Source: Methylomonas sp. UP202 | GTDB taxonomy: Bacteria; Pseudomonadota; Gammaproteobacteria; Methylococcales; Methylomonadaceae | Direction: 5' to 3' | DNA length: 64,000 nucleotides | Assembly: GCF_029910655.1 (NCBI RefSeq) | Contig: NZ_CP123897.1 | Location: 2,593,547-2,657,546, forward strand | Part shown: piece by piece, positions 39,195 to 47,383 of the stretch | Numbering within the stretch: the first letter of the stretch is position 1 | How the letters are laid out: each line of letters opens with the position of its first letter | Program-made: the position numbers and the translations under genes | Notes under the pieces: generated by a model | Database searches by the model: none | The model's input: only the letters and a program-made list of their open reading frames with translations | What the model was told of the DNA's origin: nothing

Positions 39195-40844
39195 TTATTG
39201 AATGGCGCATTGCGCTCTGGTGCAGAGCAGGGCCTGGCGGCGGGCGTCCAGCAGGTTGATCACGCCGTTCCGGTCCAGATCGGCTGGGTCTTCGCTACCG
39301 CGCGCCGGTCGGTTACGTAACGCGAGTAGGGCATTCAGATCCTGCTTGTCCACATCTTTGTCGGCGTCCAAGTCGCCGGGTACGACCATGTTCTCGCAGC
39401 TGTCGGGCAGATGGTTGGCGTTGGTGTCGCCGGTTCGACGCAGCTCGATGTCGCTGACATCGGAGACGCCGTTATCGTTACAGTCCGGATACACATTCAA
39501 ATAATAGACATCCTGTTCGCCGTTATAGGTCGCCGAATACGCCACGTGAGCGCCCAATGCGTCCGAAACCAAGTGAGTGTAATCACCCAGTTTTTGCGCT
39601 CCCAGCGGATAAGCGATGTGGGTGTTGAACACCGGCGTCACCGGCCGATTCTTGCTCCAGGTCAGGCCGCCGTCCCAGGAGTAGGAATAATATAAGCGCG
39701 ACAGCGCCGGCCGCAAATTATCGCGGGTGTCGTACCAGACCGCGTCTATCCGGCCGTTCGGCGCCACGCCTTGCATTGCGAACCACTGGTAGGCGTCCTT
39801 GTGCGGTGTGTCGTCGTTGATTTTCACCGGCGCGGACCAAGTCAGACCACCGTCATTACTGCGAATGAATTTGACATCCTGGTTATCGGCGCCGGCCGGA
39901 TCGACCGAAGACATCAAATAAATATTGCCGCGTAATGGCCCGTCGGACTGATCGACATTCACTTGGAGATCTCCCGGCGGACCGTATTGATTGGGATTGT
40001 TCTGAAACTGGAACATGACCGGCGAGCCGCCCATATCGACGGTTTGAGTCGTGAAACTCGGCAACGCGTCGGGATCGCGGGCGTTCAGCGAGGTCGCCAA
40101 CAGATACTTGCCGAATATCAATTTGGCGCCGACCAATTCGCCATCCTCGCTACGGCCGCTGACATAGGTTTGACCCGCGGGGCCCACCGCGATCGTGCCG
40201 AACGCCGGACTCTCCGGAATCGCGACCGGCGCCTCGAAGCTAACGCCCCCATTGCTGGAACGCGTAAAACGGCGGTCGTCCAGACCCTCGCGCCAGACCA
40301 GATAGACGTGGCCGTCGCTGGAGGTGCCGCTGCGATCGATGCCGATCCGGCCTTTATCGGCGCCTTCGCCGTAAGCGTGGATCGGTACGCCCCAGCTGAT
40401 GCCGCCGTCCGTGGACTTAAGGACCTGAACGTCTTGAGCGTAGCTGCCGGTTGCATCGTAGTGGAGGTTTTGATAGTAGAAATCGCCGGCCGAATCGACG
40501 TCCACCATGATATTGGTGCGCTGTTCGCCCGGCGTGACAACGCCGGGGAAATGCCAGGATAGCCCGCCGTCGTCGCTGTATGCCCAGCCGCCCTGACGGT
40601 TGCCTGACGCGACCGTCGTAAACTGCTTCCAGCCGGCGACCAATCGTTTGGGGTTATTCGGGTCTTGGGCGATGGTCGGCTCGTGCGCGGCGTCGCCGGT
40701 AACATTGCGACCGCCAGCATCGACGTTCATTTGCACACTGACGAACTGTTGGTAAGTCACGGCGTTTGCATTTGCCAGCGGCGCTTGCGCGCCCAGCATC
40801 AGCAAGCACGCGGCCGTGATCGGATCGAGACGGCCGCCGGTCAT
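39195..40844 (-). CDS. Secreted sialidase-like beta-propeller protein with dockerin-like C-terminus
   Basis: 549 residues from the ATG at 40844, which follows the previous gene in an ATGA overlap and gives a clean signal peptide ending near PLANA. Five Asp-box repeats are visible (SDDGGLSW, STDGGISW, SSNGGVSF, SNDGGLTW, SWDGGLTW), defining a sialidase/BNR-type propeller. The C-terminal 95 residues hold calcium-loop repeats: DCNDNGVSDVSD and DTNANHLPDSC, then GDLDADKDVDKQDLNALL and ADLDRNGVINLLDAR, like a type I dockerin. Catalytic arginines of true sialidases cannot be confirmed, so binding is as likely as hydrolysis. It has no VPLPA anchor of its own, unlike the three genes before it. Confidence 0.8.
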   Translation of the reverse strand: MTGGRLDPITAACLLMLGAQAPLANANAVTYQQFVSVQMNVDAGGRNVTGDAAHEPTIAQDPNNPKRLVAGWKQFTTVASGNRQGGWAYSDDGGLSWHFPGVVTPGEQRTNIMVDVDSAGDFYYQNLHYDATGSYAQDVQVLKSTDGGISWGVPIHAYGEGADKGRIGIDRSGTSSDGHVYLVWREGLDDRRFTRSSNGGVSFEAPVAIPESPAFGTIAVGPAGQTYVSGRSEDGELVGAKLIFGKYLLATSLNARDPDALPSFTTQTVDMGGSPVMFQFQNNPNQYGPPGDLQVNVDQSDGPLRGNIYLMSSVDPAGADNQDVKFIRSNDGGLTWSAPVKINDDTPHKDAYQWFAMQGVAPNGRIDAVWYDTRDNLRPALSRLYYSYSWDGGLTWSKNRPVTPVFNTHIAYPLGAQKLGDYTHLVSDALGAHVAYSATYNGEQDVYYLNVYPDCNDNGVSDVSDIELRRTGDTNANHLPDSCENMVVPGDLDADKDVDKQDLNALLALRNRPARGSEDPADLDRNGVINLLDARRQALLCTRAQCAIQ

Positions 40845-41695
40845 CGTTTGACACCACGCCGGCCGGTGCCGCTCAAGCCAATCAATCCCGTGCCGAACAA
40901 CCAAACCGCCGCCGGCACCGGCACGGCGGTCACTTGACCGCAACCGGCGAAACTGCCGACACCCAGACAAAAGTCACCGACATCGGCTTGGCGGGCACCG
41001 CCTAAAAAATCGGCATTCTCCGGGCTCATCAACAAGTCGCCGCTTAATTGCCAGTTATTGGCGTCGGCGATTATCAGACTCAAATTCGCCAAATCAAACA
41101 ACACCATGCTAAAGCTGATGTTGTTTTGCAGGTACCAGCCGCCCGGCGTTCCGGCCTGTCCCAAGTCGTCCCAAGCGGCTTGCCGGTTGGCGACGCTGTA
41201 ACGCAAGCTGAAGTCGCCAGTCACCAGCGAACCGTTGTAGTTGCCGCGAAACAATTCCACGCCGGTCATGCCCAGGCTACCGGTTCCGGTCAGAGCTTCG
41301 CTATCGATGGCGAAATTGGGCGTCGTCGCTTTTACGTAGCGATTTTGGGCCTGACCACTCGGATTGACGGCACTGATCGGCGTGATGTCGTGAACCAGAT
41401 TCACCGCCGGAATTTCGGTTCTGCTGGTATTGCCGAGATAGAAGTAGGAATCGCTTAACTGGGTGTAGTCGGATTGCGTCGTGTCGAAGTAAGCGACCAG
41501 AAACTCACCGGGCGCGCTGGAGCTGCCGCCCACCAGCACCGCCAAGGCCTCTCTGTCGTATTGGGTCGTAAACGTGCCGCCCAAGTTGGCGTGCAGCGCG
41601 GTTGCGTTGGCCAGGGCCGGCATGCCGGCGCTCAACGCGGCTATCGCCGCCGCGCTATACCAGCACGCTACTGACTGCTCGATGCGCTTAAACAT
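40841..41695 (-). CDS. VPLPA-CTERM surface protein, tandem paralogue A
   Basis: A 284-residue exported protein: signal peptide to about NATA, no recognised enzymatic domain, and a C-terminal sorting signal VPVPAAVWLFGTGLIGLSG followed by basic RRGVKR. This is the VPLPA variant of PEP-CTERM, removed by an exosortase-type system that anchors proteins at the outer surface. Just before it is the segment DVGDFCLGVGSFAGCGQV, shared almost word for word with the next gene upstream (paralogue B), so the two arose by duplication. Two cysteines in that segment could form a disulfide. Its start overlaps paralogue B by 8 bases and its stop overlaps the propeller gene start. Confidence 0.85.
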   Translation of the reverse strand: MFKRIEQSVACWYSAAAIAALSAGMPALANATALHANLGGTFTTQYDREALAVLVGGSSSAPGEFLVAYFDTTQSDYTQLSDSYFYLGNTSRTEIPAVNLVHDITPISAVNPSGQAQNRYVKATTPNFAIDSEALTGTGSLGMTGVELFRGNYNGSLVTGDFSLRYSVANRQAAWDDLGQAGTPGGWYLQNNISFSMVLFDLANLSLIIADANNWQLSGDLLMSPENADFLGGARQADVGDFCLGVGSFAGCGQVTAVPVPAAVWLFGTGLIGLSGTGRRGVKR

Positions 41696-42524
41696 GGCCA
41701 GCCTCCGAACCGAATATGGTCATTCGGCGGCCCTTGCCACCCAGAACCGCCAAGCCAGTGCCGAACAACCAAATGGCACCGGGTAGCGGAACCGCGCTCA
41801 CTTGACCGCATCCGGCAAAGCTGCCCGTGCCTAAACAAAAGTCGCCGACATCGGTCAGTGCGCTGCCCATCAGCATGCCGGCATTTTCCGACGACATCGC
41901 CAGATCGCCGCTAAATTGCCAGTTATCGGCATCGATCCAGCTAATACTAAGGTTGCTGAGGTCGTAAACCGCCATCGTGAAATAAATGTTGTTGTCCAGA
42001 TACCAACCGCTGCCACCATGGTTTTGGCGAGCGGCATCGAAACGTACCGCGAAATCACCGTTGACCAAGCCGGCGCCGTTGGGTGGGTAGTTTGGTGCGA
42101 AGAAGCCTTGGACGCCCGCCAAACCGACTTGACCGGCGGTGCCGCCGGCCAGATTTTCGGTATCGATGTGAAAGTCCGCCGACGTGGCTTGTTGAAAGCG
42201 TTGCGCGGCTTGACCGGCAATATCGCCGCCGATCGCGGTAATCGTGAAGGATTGGTTCAGCGCCGGAATTTCGGCGGTAGCGACTTGGCCGACCAGGGCG
42301 CCGCCACTATTGGCGGGATCGGTCGGGTCGGCCGCCACCGCGTCCCAATATGTGCTGAGGTAATAGCCACCGGCGTAAGGTGCCAGCGCGACAGCGTCCA
42401 GATTCATCGTAAACGTGCCGGAGTTCGGCGCGTTTAGAACCAAGGCCATCGCATTCGGCGACAGCGCCAACGCGGCAACCAAGGGTAGCCCGAGGCGGAT
42501 TCGGTAAAAAGGCAAAATAGGCAT
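41688..42524 (-). CDS. VPLPA-CTERM surface protein, tandem paralogue B
   Basis: 278 residues from the ATG at 42524, supported by AGGA about 7 bases upstream and a signal peptide MPILPFYRIRLGLPLVAALAL...AMA; the frame open to 42653 lies in the previous gene region. No known domain. Shares with paralogue A the motif DVGDFCLGTGSFAGCGQV and the order GWYLDNNI...MAVYDLSNLS...DADNWQFSGDLAMS. The anchor is VPLPGAIWLFGTGLAVLGG, then GRRMT, but 11 further residues follow (to GSEAGHV), longer than usual. Function unknown; probably surface-exposed. Confidence 0.85.
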   Translation of the reverse strand: MPILPFYRIRLGLPLVAALALSPNAMALVLNAPNSGTFTMNLDAVALAPYAGGYYLSTYWDAVAADPTDPANSGGALVGQVATAEIPALNQSFTITAIGGDIAGQAAQRFQQATSADFHIDTENLAGGTAGQVGLAGVQGFFAPNYPPNGAGLVNGDFAVRFDAARQNHGGSGWYLDNNIYFTMAVYDLSNLSISWIDADNWQFSGDLAMSSENAGMLMGSALTDVGDFCLGTGSFAGCGQVSAVPLPGAIWLFGTGLAVLGGKGRRMTIFGSEAGHV

Positions 42525-42551
42525 CGCGATTCCTGTAAAAAACGTTGAGCA

Positions 42552-42583
42552 AGCGCCGCGCCGGCACAATCTGTCGCGGCGCT
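42552..42583 (-). promoter_or_regulatory. Intergenic hairpin between surface-protein genes C and B
   Basis: AGCGCCGCG at 42552-42560 and CGCGGCGCT at 42575-42583 are exact reverse complements, in the 85-base gap between paralogues C and B. On the minus strand a TTTTTT run follows only after 8 more bases, so it could be a partial terminator that lowers expression of the downstream genes. Confidence 0.5.
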
Positions 42584-42609
42584 CTGATCGAACCAGCAAA
42601 AAGGTTGGC

Positions 42610-43380
42610 TTAATCCGCAAGGTTCTTACGGCGCGTCGCACCGACCAAGCCAATCAGACCGCTACCGAACAACCAGACGGCGGTTGGCACGGGTACCGCC
42701 GCCGGAAGGTTCATCGAAAGGCTGCCGACGACTGCGTCGGTGGCGGAAATCCCCAGGAACGATCCCCAGGTTAAGCCGAATGGGCTGGGATACTTATTGC
42801 TGCCGTTTCCAAAAATCAGGTCACCGCTCAAGGTCAGTTCGCCGCCGGCGTTCACGGTTTCGCTGGTATTGGTCAGTTGCAAAAAGGTGGTGCCCGAGAA
42901 AAATTGGTCGTAAGTCACCAGATTCCAGACGCCGCCGATTTTTTGCAGACGAAAATCGTAAGGTGTTAATGAGCCGCTACTGGTGCCGGGTACCGACATG
43001 CGCATGCCGCCGCTGAGACCGATTTGGCCGCTGGCGGTGTTACCGACCTCCATCGTGGTCGCTTGCAGCGTGCGGTTGACGGCGGCGTAACTGGTTCTGG
43101 TGAGATTGGTGTTGATCGGTAGCGTCATGTCGATGGCCGATGCAACGCCGCCGACGGTATCGGCGGTAATGGCGATCTGGTTGTAGCTGGCATCAAAGAA
43201 GCTATCGATCCGCCAACCACCGGTGACGGCGGCTAACGCCGCGTTGTCGATTGAAATGCCGACGCTGCCGGTAACGAGCGCGGCTTCAGCGCTGGCAGGC
43301 GCGAGAAATCCGCCCAACATCGCGATGGAAAGAGCACCGGCGGTGGCTAGTTGCAATCGGTAACTGTGTTTTTGTGTCAT
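42610..43380 (-). CDS. VPLPA-CTERM surface protein, tandem gene C
   Basis: 256 residues with ribosome-binding site AAGGAC just before the ATG, and a signal peptide ending near ASAEA. The C-terminus is VPVPTAVWLFGSGLIGLVGATRRKNLAD, a textbook VPLPA-CTERM signal. The body has no known domain but follows the same plan as paralogues A and B: an N-terminal NAALAAVTGGW-like segment, a GQIGLSGGMRM-like centre and a late GGELTLSGDLIFG strand. It lacks their CGQV motif, so it is the most diverged of the three. First gene after the candidate c-di-GMP riboswitch. Confidence 0.85.
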   Translation of the reverse strand: MTQKHSYRLQLATAGALSIAMLGGFLAPASAEAALVTGSVGISIDNAALAAVTGGWRIDSFFDASYNQIAITADTVGGVASAIDMTLPINTNLTRTSYAAVNRTLQATTMEVGNTASGQIGLSGGMRMSVPGTSSGSLTPYDFRLQKIGGVWNLVTYDQFFSGTTFLQLTNTSETVNAGGELTLSGDLIFGNGSNKYPSPFGLTWGSFLGISATDAVVGSLSMNLPAAVPVPTAVWLFGSGLIGLVGATRRKNLAD

Positions 43381-43443
43381 GGCATGTCCTTAAAGGGTCG
43401 AAATAATGAAAATGTCTGGCCACAAGGCGCACGTTTCCCGTAA

Positions 43444-43469
43444 CGCCGGACCGAGTTTTCGGTCCGGCG
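43444..43469 (-). promoter_or_regulatory. Perfect 11-bp hairpin in the leader of surface-protein gene C
   Basis: CGCCGGACCGA (43444-43454) and TCGGTCCGGCG (43459-43469) are exact reverse complements with a four-base loop. It sits between the riboswitch-like element and the ribosome-binding site on the minus-strand transcript and is not followed by a U-tract. It could be the expression platform of the riboswitch or an mRNA stabiliser. Confidence 0.6.
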
Positions 43470-43489
43470 CTGGAAGCGAACATGGCAGT

Positions 43490-43575
43490 ACGGGCAACCC
43501 GGCGGTCTTTTGGTCCAAAGATCCGTGGTTTTCCGGCTCCGTCTCGCGGCGGATGTGGCGTTTTTGCCGCCGGTC
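43490..43575 (-). promoter_or_regulatory. Candidate cyclic-di-GMP-I (GEMM-I) riboswitch
   Basis: Reading the minus strand, this 5' leader shows the two halves of the GEMM-I motif. First is a small hairpin with a GCGA tetraloop (CCGCC, GCGA, GACGG). Then comes GGAAAACCACGGATC, close to the consensus (G)CAAAGCCACGGGUC, and about 25 bases later GCCGGGTTGCCC, which matches the conserved 3' strand exactly. Between them ATCTTTGGACCAAAAGAC can form the short P3-side stem. Differences from consensus are one base in the GCAAAG box and a less typical 5' AAACC box. It lies 110 bases before gene C. Binding of c-di-GMP is inferred only. Confidence 0.5.
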
Positions 43576-43636
43576 CCGGCGGCTTCACTCTAGTTCCTTA
43601 AGTGATCCGTCCTTTAGCTCCGTGTGTTCAGGCGAC

Positions 43637-46249
43637 CTAATAGCGGTACGCGATGTTGAAATACAGTTCGGTATCCGCGCCGGGTGCGACCCGGCCGTCG
43701 AAATAATCGAAAGGTCGATAATAATGTTCGCCGCTAAGGTTTTTGACGGTGGCCGCCAATTTCCATGCCGACGTTTCGTACCCCAGACTGGCGTCCACAC
43801 AGTGGTAGCCGGAGGTCTTGAAGCGGTTGTCCTTGGATAAATAGGCGCCCGCGCTTAAATTCACGCCAACCCCGATTCGCCAACCGGGCAGCAAGGACGC
43901 CGGCAGTTGGTAATTCAACCACAGCCGCCCGGCCTGGTCGGGCACCTGAGGCAAACGGTTACCGGCCGGAACGCCGGCTTTATCGTCCTGGTAGCGCGCC
44001 AACGTGTACGCATAATTGGCAAGCAAATCCAGCCCTTCCGATAACCGCCAATTCAAGTCCGCTTCCGTGCCCTCGGCGCTTTGACCGCCGGAGGCGGTCG
44101 AGCGTAGCAAGGCGTCGCTCCCATCCGGCACCGCCACCCGTTCGCGGTCGATTCGGTACACGGCAAGTTGGCCGCGCCAAGTACCGTCGATATCGAATTT
44201 CAAACCGGTCTCAACGTGGCGCGCCAATTCCGGCAACGGCGTATCGGCAAACTCGACGAAGGGCTGGCCGCGCATACCTTCGCTGTAACCGGCAAACCAG
44301 GTCCAGGCTGAACCGATGTCGACGGCGACGCCCAACCGGGGCAACCATTTCTCGGCGTCGGTGCTGGTCGAGCGGCCGCTCGCGGTGTTTCGAAAATCGA
44401 TGGCCACCTTCCCTCTACGCAAGCCGGCCAGCAAATGTAGCCGATTGTAAAAACTGCCCTGCCATTGCAGATAGCCGCCGTAGGTCAGATTACCGATAAA
44501 CTGGTTTGGCTGCGCCGGTTCGGGGACGGCATACCTTAACCCGAAGTTGGGTTGGGCAAGATCCACCAAACCGGTATTCGCCAAATCGGCGCCGACGAAG
44601 CCAATATCGTCGAGTTCGCCGCGGTCGGCACCGATGACCAAGGTGTGCTCGCTGTTTTCCGAGGCGAACTTTCCGGTCAGATAGCCGAGCACGCTGAACT
44701 CGCGTTGGCGTTGATACAGCTCGGCGTTAACCAGCCCCCATGCCGACGCTCCCAATGCGCTCAGCGGCCGATCGGCTATAAAGCCATCGTCGCCGAATAG
44801 CGTTTGCACCCGCTGATCGAAACTGGCCCGAGACACCCGGCTTTTCAGCGTGATCGTCCAGTGCTTATCCCAACGATGCTCGAACTCGCCCCAAATCGCT
44901 TGGCTGTCCGAACGGCTTTGAGGCGCATCGGCCGGGCCGATAAAGCGGTCCGGTGGGAGCCGAAACCGGCCGGCTAAGGTGCCGGTGGCCGGCAAGCCTT
45001 GATACTCGGTTTGCCGCCAATGCGACAATTTCGCGCGCAAGGTAAGCTTGTTACGATGGTTGTCGGTGAAGGTCAGGGCCGGATTCAAGTTGTAACGCTG
45101 AGTCTCGACCGCATCGACGCGGTTGCCGGCATCGGTAAATTCACCGGTCATCCGCAGCCAAACCCGGCTATGCAAAGGCTGATTGATATCGAAATTCGGT
45201 TGAAAGTAGTCGTGAGATCCCGTTCGGAAGCCGAATTCGCCGAAAGCCTCGGGCCGAGCTTGCTTGGAAATCAAATTCACGACACCGCCGACCGGGGCGC
45301 CCGAGCCGCCGACGTAGAGCAGGGCGTTGCTGCCCTTGAGCACTTCCAGGCTGGCAACGTTAATCGTGCTTTCCCGGTCGCCGGGATTGTAATACTGGGT
45401 AAAGCCGTCCAGCAGTTGCTCGGAGGGAAAGCCGCGAATGAGCGTCCCTTCCAGGACCGGCGAATACAAGGGATTGCGCGCCACCACGCCGCTGACGTTG
45501 CTTAAGGCCTCGCTGACCGTGACGGCTTGCTGGTCGTCCAGCAGGTCGCGGGTAACGCCGGCGACTGTTTGCGGAATCCGTCGCACCGGCGTGTCGGTCA
45601 ATGTGGCGCTCTGCATTCGGTCTAGGGTATACAAGGCATCGTCGGCCGGTTCGGCAATCGGTTTGCCGATGACCGTGACCGGCGGCAACGCAACCGGAGC
45701 CCGTCGCGGGTTGGTGGAGCGCTCCCCGGTCTCGAGCGTGATCGTACGGGGGGCCAGAAAGCGGAATGTCAACCGGCTGATTTGCAATAGGGTGCGTAGC
45801 CCTTGTTCCACGCTCATGCGTCCCTTCAGTGCGGGAGCGCTCAGGCCGCGCAAGTCGTCAACCGGAAATACCAATTCAAGGTTCGACTTGGCGGCGAACT
45901 CGATCAGCGCGTCGTTCAACGACTGAGCGGGTATGATGTAGTCGAATCCGACCGGCTCGGCCAATACCGGTATCCAAACCATCGCGCCGCTCAGTGAAGT
46001 GACCACGCACAGCAACGCGACTTTGTCGACGCCTGTGGCCGGCGTGGCGACTTGGTCTGAGTGGTAGCGGCGGCTGGGTGCGGGTCGGTGTTTCAAACGT
46101 CTTCCTGTTTTGAAAATGACTGTCTTCAATAAGGAAGTCGTTCGAGCGAGAAAATCGACTACGAAAAAAACAAAAAAATAACTGAGAGCATTACAAGCAC
46201 CGAAATAAACAGGATTTCGCCGACTCACTATTCGAAACATTGCAGTCAT
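43637..46249 (-). CDS. TonB-dependent siderophore-type receptor with STN signalling domain (FecA/FpvA-like)
   Basis: An outer-membrane receptor of up to 870 residues. An STN domain (about residues 105-175: FDYIIPAQSLNDALIEFAAKSNLELVF) binds the FecR-type anti-sigma factor. The plug follows (SEALSNVSGVVARN...LIRGF..LLDGF) with VVNLISKQ, then a beta-barrel ending YFNIAYRY. The start is uncertain: the hydrophobic signal segment (VALLCVVTSLSGAMVWIPVLA) comes only around residue 78, so either the true start is an internal non-ATG codon or there is an unusually long N-region. Third in the order sigma factor, anti-sigma, receptor. Substrate probably an Fe(III) chelate, but copper chelates are possible. 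Confidence 0.9.
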   Translation of the reverse strand: MTAMFRIVSRRNPVYFGACNALSYFFVFFVVDFLARTTSLLKTVIFKTGRRLKHRPAPSRRYHSDQVATPATGVDKVALLCVVTSLSGAMVWIPVLAEPVGFDYIIPAQSLNDALIEFAAKSNLELVFPVDDLRGLSAPALKGRMSVEQGLRTLLQISRLTFRFLAPRTITLETGERSTNPRRAPVALPPVTVIGKPIAEPADDALYTLDRMQSATLTDTPVRRIPQTVAGVTRDLLDDQQAVTVSEALSNVSGVVARNPLYSPVLEGTLIRGFPSEQLLDGFTQYYNPGDRESTINVASLEVLKGSNALLYVGGSGAPVGGVVNLISKQARPEAFGEFGFRTGSHDYFQPNFDINQPLHSRVWLRMTGEFTDAGNRVDAVETQRYNLNPALTFTDNHRNKLTLRAKLSHWRQTEYQGLPATGTLAGRFRLPPDRFIGPADAPQSRSDSQAIWGEFEHRWDKHWTITLKSRVSRASFDQRVQTLFGDDGFIADRPLSALGASAWGLVNAELYQRQREFSVLGYLTGKFASENSEHTLVIGADRGELDDIGFVGADLANTGLVDLAQPNFGLRYAVPEPAQPNQFIGNLTYGGYLQWQGSFYNRLHLLAGLRRGKVAIDFRNTASGRSTSTDAEKWLPRLGVAVDIGSAWTWFAGYSEGMRGQPFVEFADTPLPELARHVETGLKFDIDGTWRGQLAVYRIDRERVAVPDGSDALLRSTASGGQSAEGTEADLNWRLSEGLDLLANYAYTLARYQDDKAGVPAGNRLPQVPDQAGRLWLNYQLPASLLPGWRIGVGVNLSAGAYLSKDNRFKTSGYHCVDASLGYETSAWKLAATVKNLSGEHYYRPFDYFDGRVAPGADTELYFNIAYRY

Positions 46250-46327
46250 GGCTTAAGTGCAAGCGGGAACGTAATCGTGGTGATCGGGCGGGGGCCGGGC
46301 CCGGCGGCAAGCGGGAGAGTAAGCGGG

Positions 46328-47341
46328 TTAACGATGTAAAACCGTCCAAAACGGTCCTAGCCGAGACGATTTCAAATTCAAGGCCAAGGTTAGCGTTTTC
46401 AGCGCGCTATCCGGATCGTCCAAGGCAAACACGCCGCTGACGCGTTGCCTGGCCAATTCGGTATCGCTAAGAAAAATCCTGCCGTAACGATAACGTTCCA
46501 ATTCGGCAACCAATTCCGCTAAGGGCTTGTCGTTGATGATTAGGCGACGCTGCTGCCACGCGCCGGATTGATCCAGCCGCACAGGGGCGGGTGCCGCCAA
46601 GGGCCGGCCCTCTCGCAGTTCGACGGCCTGACCGGCCGCGACTTCGAGTTTGGTCTCGCGGCCGGCGCTGACCGCGACGGCGTGTTCCTTGACTTCGATT
46701 CGGGTCAAGCCGGCGTCGGTTTTATAGACGTCGAATATCGTTCCCAGGGCGCGCACGGTCACATCGGCGGCCGCTACTTCGAACGGTCGCGTGCTGTCCG
46801 GAGCCACGCTGAAACTGGCCTGACCGTGATGCAATACAATACGGCGCAGCCCGGCATCGAACCGCACCGAAATCGCGCTGTCGGTGTTCAACATCAGCCG
46901 GCTACCGTCACTTAAGCGGATATCGCGCAATTCGCCGGTTTGGGTACGATAGTCGCTAAGCAGCGCGTCCAGCCAGTGGGCCTGACGCGGCAGAATCAAC
47001 TGCGTTGCCAGTAACCAGGCCGCGGCGATGGCCGCGGCGCCTTGTAACCGGCGCCAACGGTGTTTGCGAGGTTTGGGAGCGACCGAGCGCATCAAAGGAC
47101 GTGTACTCGAAATTGGGGCGGCACTGCTCGGTCGTGGCTGTTCACGTCCCGCTAGAACCATATCGTGGAAAAGCGCTTCCGCTAGGTTATACGCGTCGGC
47201 GTGAGCGGGGTCGCTGGCTAACCAAATCGCGAAGTCTTCCAGATCGGCGTCGGTCAATTGGTCGTCGCGCAATCTGACCAGCCAATTCAAGGCTTGTTGT
47301 TTAGGCGAAGTATCGGGAAGCGCGTCGGAGGAATCGGACAT
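46328..47341 (-). CDS. FecR-type anti-sigma regulator
   Basis: A 337-residue inner-membrane protein. The N-terminal DUF4880-like cytoplasmic part (QQALNWLVRLRDDQLTDADLEDFAIWLASDPAHADAY) would hold the sigma factor. One transmembrane helix near residue 100-118 (LQGAAAIAAAWLLATQLIL) is followed by the periplasmic FecR domain (LRDIRLSDGSRLMLNTDSAI) and a C-terminal STN-like DUF4974 segment (PLAELVAELERYRYGRIFLSDTELARQRVSGVF). It transfers the occupied-receptor signal from the adjacent FecA-type receptor to the sigma factor. The 42-base gap to the sigma gene and 78-base gap to the receptor suggest one unit. Confidence 0.93.
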   Translation of the reverse strand: MSDSSDALPDTSPKQQALNWLVRLRDDQLTDADLEDFAIWLASDPAHADAYNLAEALFHDMVLAGREQPRPSSAAPISSTRPLMRSVAPKPRKHRWRRLQGAAAIAAAWLLATQLILPRQAHWLDALLSDYRTQTGELRDIRLSDGSRLMLNTDSAISVRFDAGLRRIVLHHGQASFSVAPDSTRPFEVAAADVTVRALGTIFDVYKTDAGLTRIEVKEHAVAVSAGRETKLEVAAGQAVELREGRPLAAPAPVRLDQSGAWQQRRLIINDKPLAELVAELERYRYGRIFLSDTELARQRVSGVFALDDPDSALKTLTLALNLKSSRLGPFWTVLHR

Positions 47342-47383
47342 GCTGAGATTAGGATAGGCGGAGAGTAGTTGTGGTGCGGCCGG

